Part shown: positions 52,193 to 53,475 of the stretch, piece after piece
Numbering within the stretch: position 1 is the first letter of the stretch
Layout of the letters: every line of letters begins with the position of its first letter
Assembly: GCF_020531965.1 (NCBI RefSeq)
Contig: NZ_JAJAWH010000029.1
Coordinates: 1-53,475 of the forward strand
Length of the DNA stretch: 53,475 nt
Reading direction: 5' to 3'
Source: Pseudorhizobium xiangyangii
GTDB lineage: Bacteria > Pseudomonadota > Alphaproteobacteria > Rhizobiales > Rhizobiaceae
Position numbers and translations under genes: made by a program
The notes under the pieces: generated by a model
The model's input: the letters and a program-made list of their open reading frames with translations, nothing else
What the model was told of the DNA's origin: nothing
The model's database searches: none

Positions 52193-53431
52193 ATGTCTGT
52201 CTCTGAAAGTTCAGCTCAACACGCGTTGTCGCCGCTTCAAAGCGGCTTGACCGGTGGTGCGAACCAGGTCCGCGTGCGGGCCTACAACGAACGGCTGGTG
52301 CTTTCTCTCGTTCGCCTGCACGGATCGCTGTCGAAGGCGGATATCACGCGGCGAAGCGGGCTATCGGCACAGACGGTGTCGGTGATCATGCGGTCTCTGG
52401 AGAAGGAGGGGTTGCTTCTTCGCGGAGAGCCTGTCCGAGGCAAGGTTGGCCAGCCGTCGGTGCCGATGCGTCTCAATCCGGATGCCGTCTATTCCTTCGG
52501 CGTGAAGATGGGTCGGCGCAGCGCAGACCTCGTTCTTATGGATTTCGTCGGACGGATCCGTCTCCAGTACCACGAGACCTATGCCTACCCGCAGCCGGAC
52601 CAGATCATGCGGATCATCACGTCCGGGATAGAGCGGCTCGAAGGCCAGCTTGATGCTGACAAGCGCAACAGGATTGCGGGAATTGGCATAGCAGCGCCAT
52701 TCGAGATCTGGAGTTGGCCTGACGAAGTCGGTGCGCCCGAAGGAGCGATGGATGCCTGGAAGGACTTCGATCTTCAGGCGGAGGTCGCAGCGCGTGTTCG
52801 TCATCCGGTTTATCTTCAAAACGACGCCACCAGCGCATGCGGGGCGGAACTCGTCTTCGGTGTCGGGCCATCCTATGCCGACTTCATCTACCTGTTCATC
52901 GGTTCCTTCATCGGCGGCGGGATTGTCCTCAACTCTGCCGTCTTCTCAGGTCGAACTGGTACCGCCGGCGCGGTCGGGCCGCTGCCAGTGCGCGGCAAGG
53001 ATGGTGAAACACGCCAGTTGCTGGATATAGCGTCGATCTTCGTACTGGAGAACCTGTTGCAGGAGCGTGGCATCGATCCACAACCGCTCTGGTACTCCGC
53101 CGATGATTGGATCGACTTCGGCGAGCCGCTGGAAAGGTGGATACAGGACAGCGCCGCGGCCCTTGGACAAGCGATCGTTGCCGCAGCGTCAATCATCGAT
53201 TTCGGCGCCGCCGTCATCGATGGCGGTTTTCCATCCTGGGTTCGCCAGCGACTGGTCGCAGCCACGATCGATGCCGTGGAAAGGCTCGATCTGCAGGGTG
53301 TCATCATGCCGGATATCATTGAGGGAAAGGTAGGTTCGCAGGCACGTGCCGTCGGCGGAGCCAGCCTGCCGATATTCGCCCGCTACCTGATGGACCAGAA
53401 CGTTCTCTTCAAGGATCTTGCGGAAGTTTGA
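52193..53431 (+). CDS. frcR: ROK-family transcriptional regulator FrcR
   Basis: Regulator of 412 residues. An N-terminal winged helix-turn-helix (about 30-80: NERLVLSLVRLHGSLSKADITRRSGLSAQTVSVIMRSLEKEGLL) is joined to a ROK sugar-kinase-like domain (about 95-390). NDATSACGAELVFG and SFIGGGIVLN are ROK blocks. The zinc motif CxCGxxGC of most ROK proteins is missing, as is common in some regulators. GGGGAGGAA precedes the ATG. It is divergent from frcBCAK, as in S. meliloti, and is expected to repress that operon until fructose or a derivative binds. Confidence 0.9.
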   Translation: MSVSESSAQHALSPLQSGLTGGANQVRVRAYNERLVLSLVRLHGSLSKADITRRSGLSAQTVSVIMRSLEKEGLLLRGEPVRGKVGQPSVPMRLNPDAVYSFGVKMGRRSADLVLMDFVGRIRLQYHETYAYPQPDQIMRIITSGIERLEGQLDADKRNRIAGIGIAAPFEIWSWPDEVGAPEGAMDAWKDFDLQAEVAARVRHPVYLQNDATSACGAELVFGVGPSYADFIYLFIGSFIGGGIVLNSAVFSGRTGTAGAVGPLPVRGKDGETRQLLDIASIFVLENLLQERGIDPQPLWYSADDWIDFGEPLERWIQDSAAALGQAIVAAASIIDFGAAVIDGGFPSWVRQRLVAATIDAVERLDLQGVIMPDIIEGKVGSQARAVGGASLPIFARYLMDQNVLFKDLAEV

Positions 53432-53475
53432 GCGTCCGGCTCGAATTTCTGGGTTGAGGGGGCCGGAAGATATCT

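Overview
The window is chromosome- or megaplasmid-type DNA from an alphaproteobacterium of the family Rhizobiaceae (Sinorhizobium/Ensifer, Agrobacterium, Rhizobium or Shinella type). The reasons are a succinoglycan (EPS I) gene cluster in the gene order known from Sinorhizobium meliloti, an frcRBCAK fructose uptake locus, and small rhizobial families (ExoX, DUF982, DUF992). The DNA is GC-rich and densely coding. I see no insertion sequence, integrase, CRISPR array, rRNA or tRNA. The species cannot be fixed from the sequence alone.

Left edge (1-6332): a minus-strand operon of a LacI-type regulator, a polar-amino-acid/opine type ABC importer (two permeases, binding protein, ATPase), a D-2-hydroxyacid dehydrogenase and a small EthD/ABM-like protein. 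A palindrome, TTAGATCGATCTAA, between regulator and transporter is a likely operator. A TerC-type membrane protein follows with its own terminator.

Succinoglycan region (6816-28190): a GMC oxidoreductase, then exoZ-exoQ-exoF-exoY on minus, a long AT-rich regulatory gap, exoX and exoU on plus, exoW-exoV on minus, exoT on plus, and a plus-strand block exoH-exoK-exoL-exoA-exoM-exoO-exoN-exoP. Together these cover UDP-glucose supply (ExoN), the priming galactosyl transferase (ExoY), side-chain glucosyltransferases (ExoA, L, M, O, U, W), acetyl/succinyl/pyruvyl decoration (ExoZ, H, V), flipping, polymerisation and export (ExoT, Q, P, F), trimming (ExoK) and negative control (ExoX). exoI and exoI2 are absent, and exoB (UDP-galactose supply) lies about 5.4 kb beyond exoP.

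Middle (28273-39314): a TRAP transporter (DctM, DctQ, DctP types); an ECF sigma factor, its membrane anti-sigma factor and a Bax-inhibitor-1-like protein in a tight operon; exoB; a secreted DUF992 protein; NADP-type glutamate dehydrogenase; and a two-gene carboxynorspermidine/carboxyspermidine (polyamine) pathway.

Right part (39375-53431): a cytosolic GAF histidine kinase and NarL-type regulator divergent from a sugar ABC importer operon (binding protein, double ATPase, two permeases, SMP-30/gluconolactonase-like lactonase); a DUF982 protein; an (S)-ureidoglycine aminohydrolase-like bicupin; and the frcBCAK fructose operon with its divergent ROK regulator frcR. The frcB promoter shows two inverted repeats at positions suited to repression. 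Three of the transporter operons carry a GC-rich hairpin just after the binding-protein gene, which probably sets the high ratio of binding protein to membrane parts.
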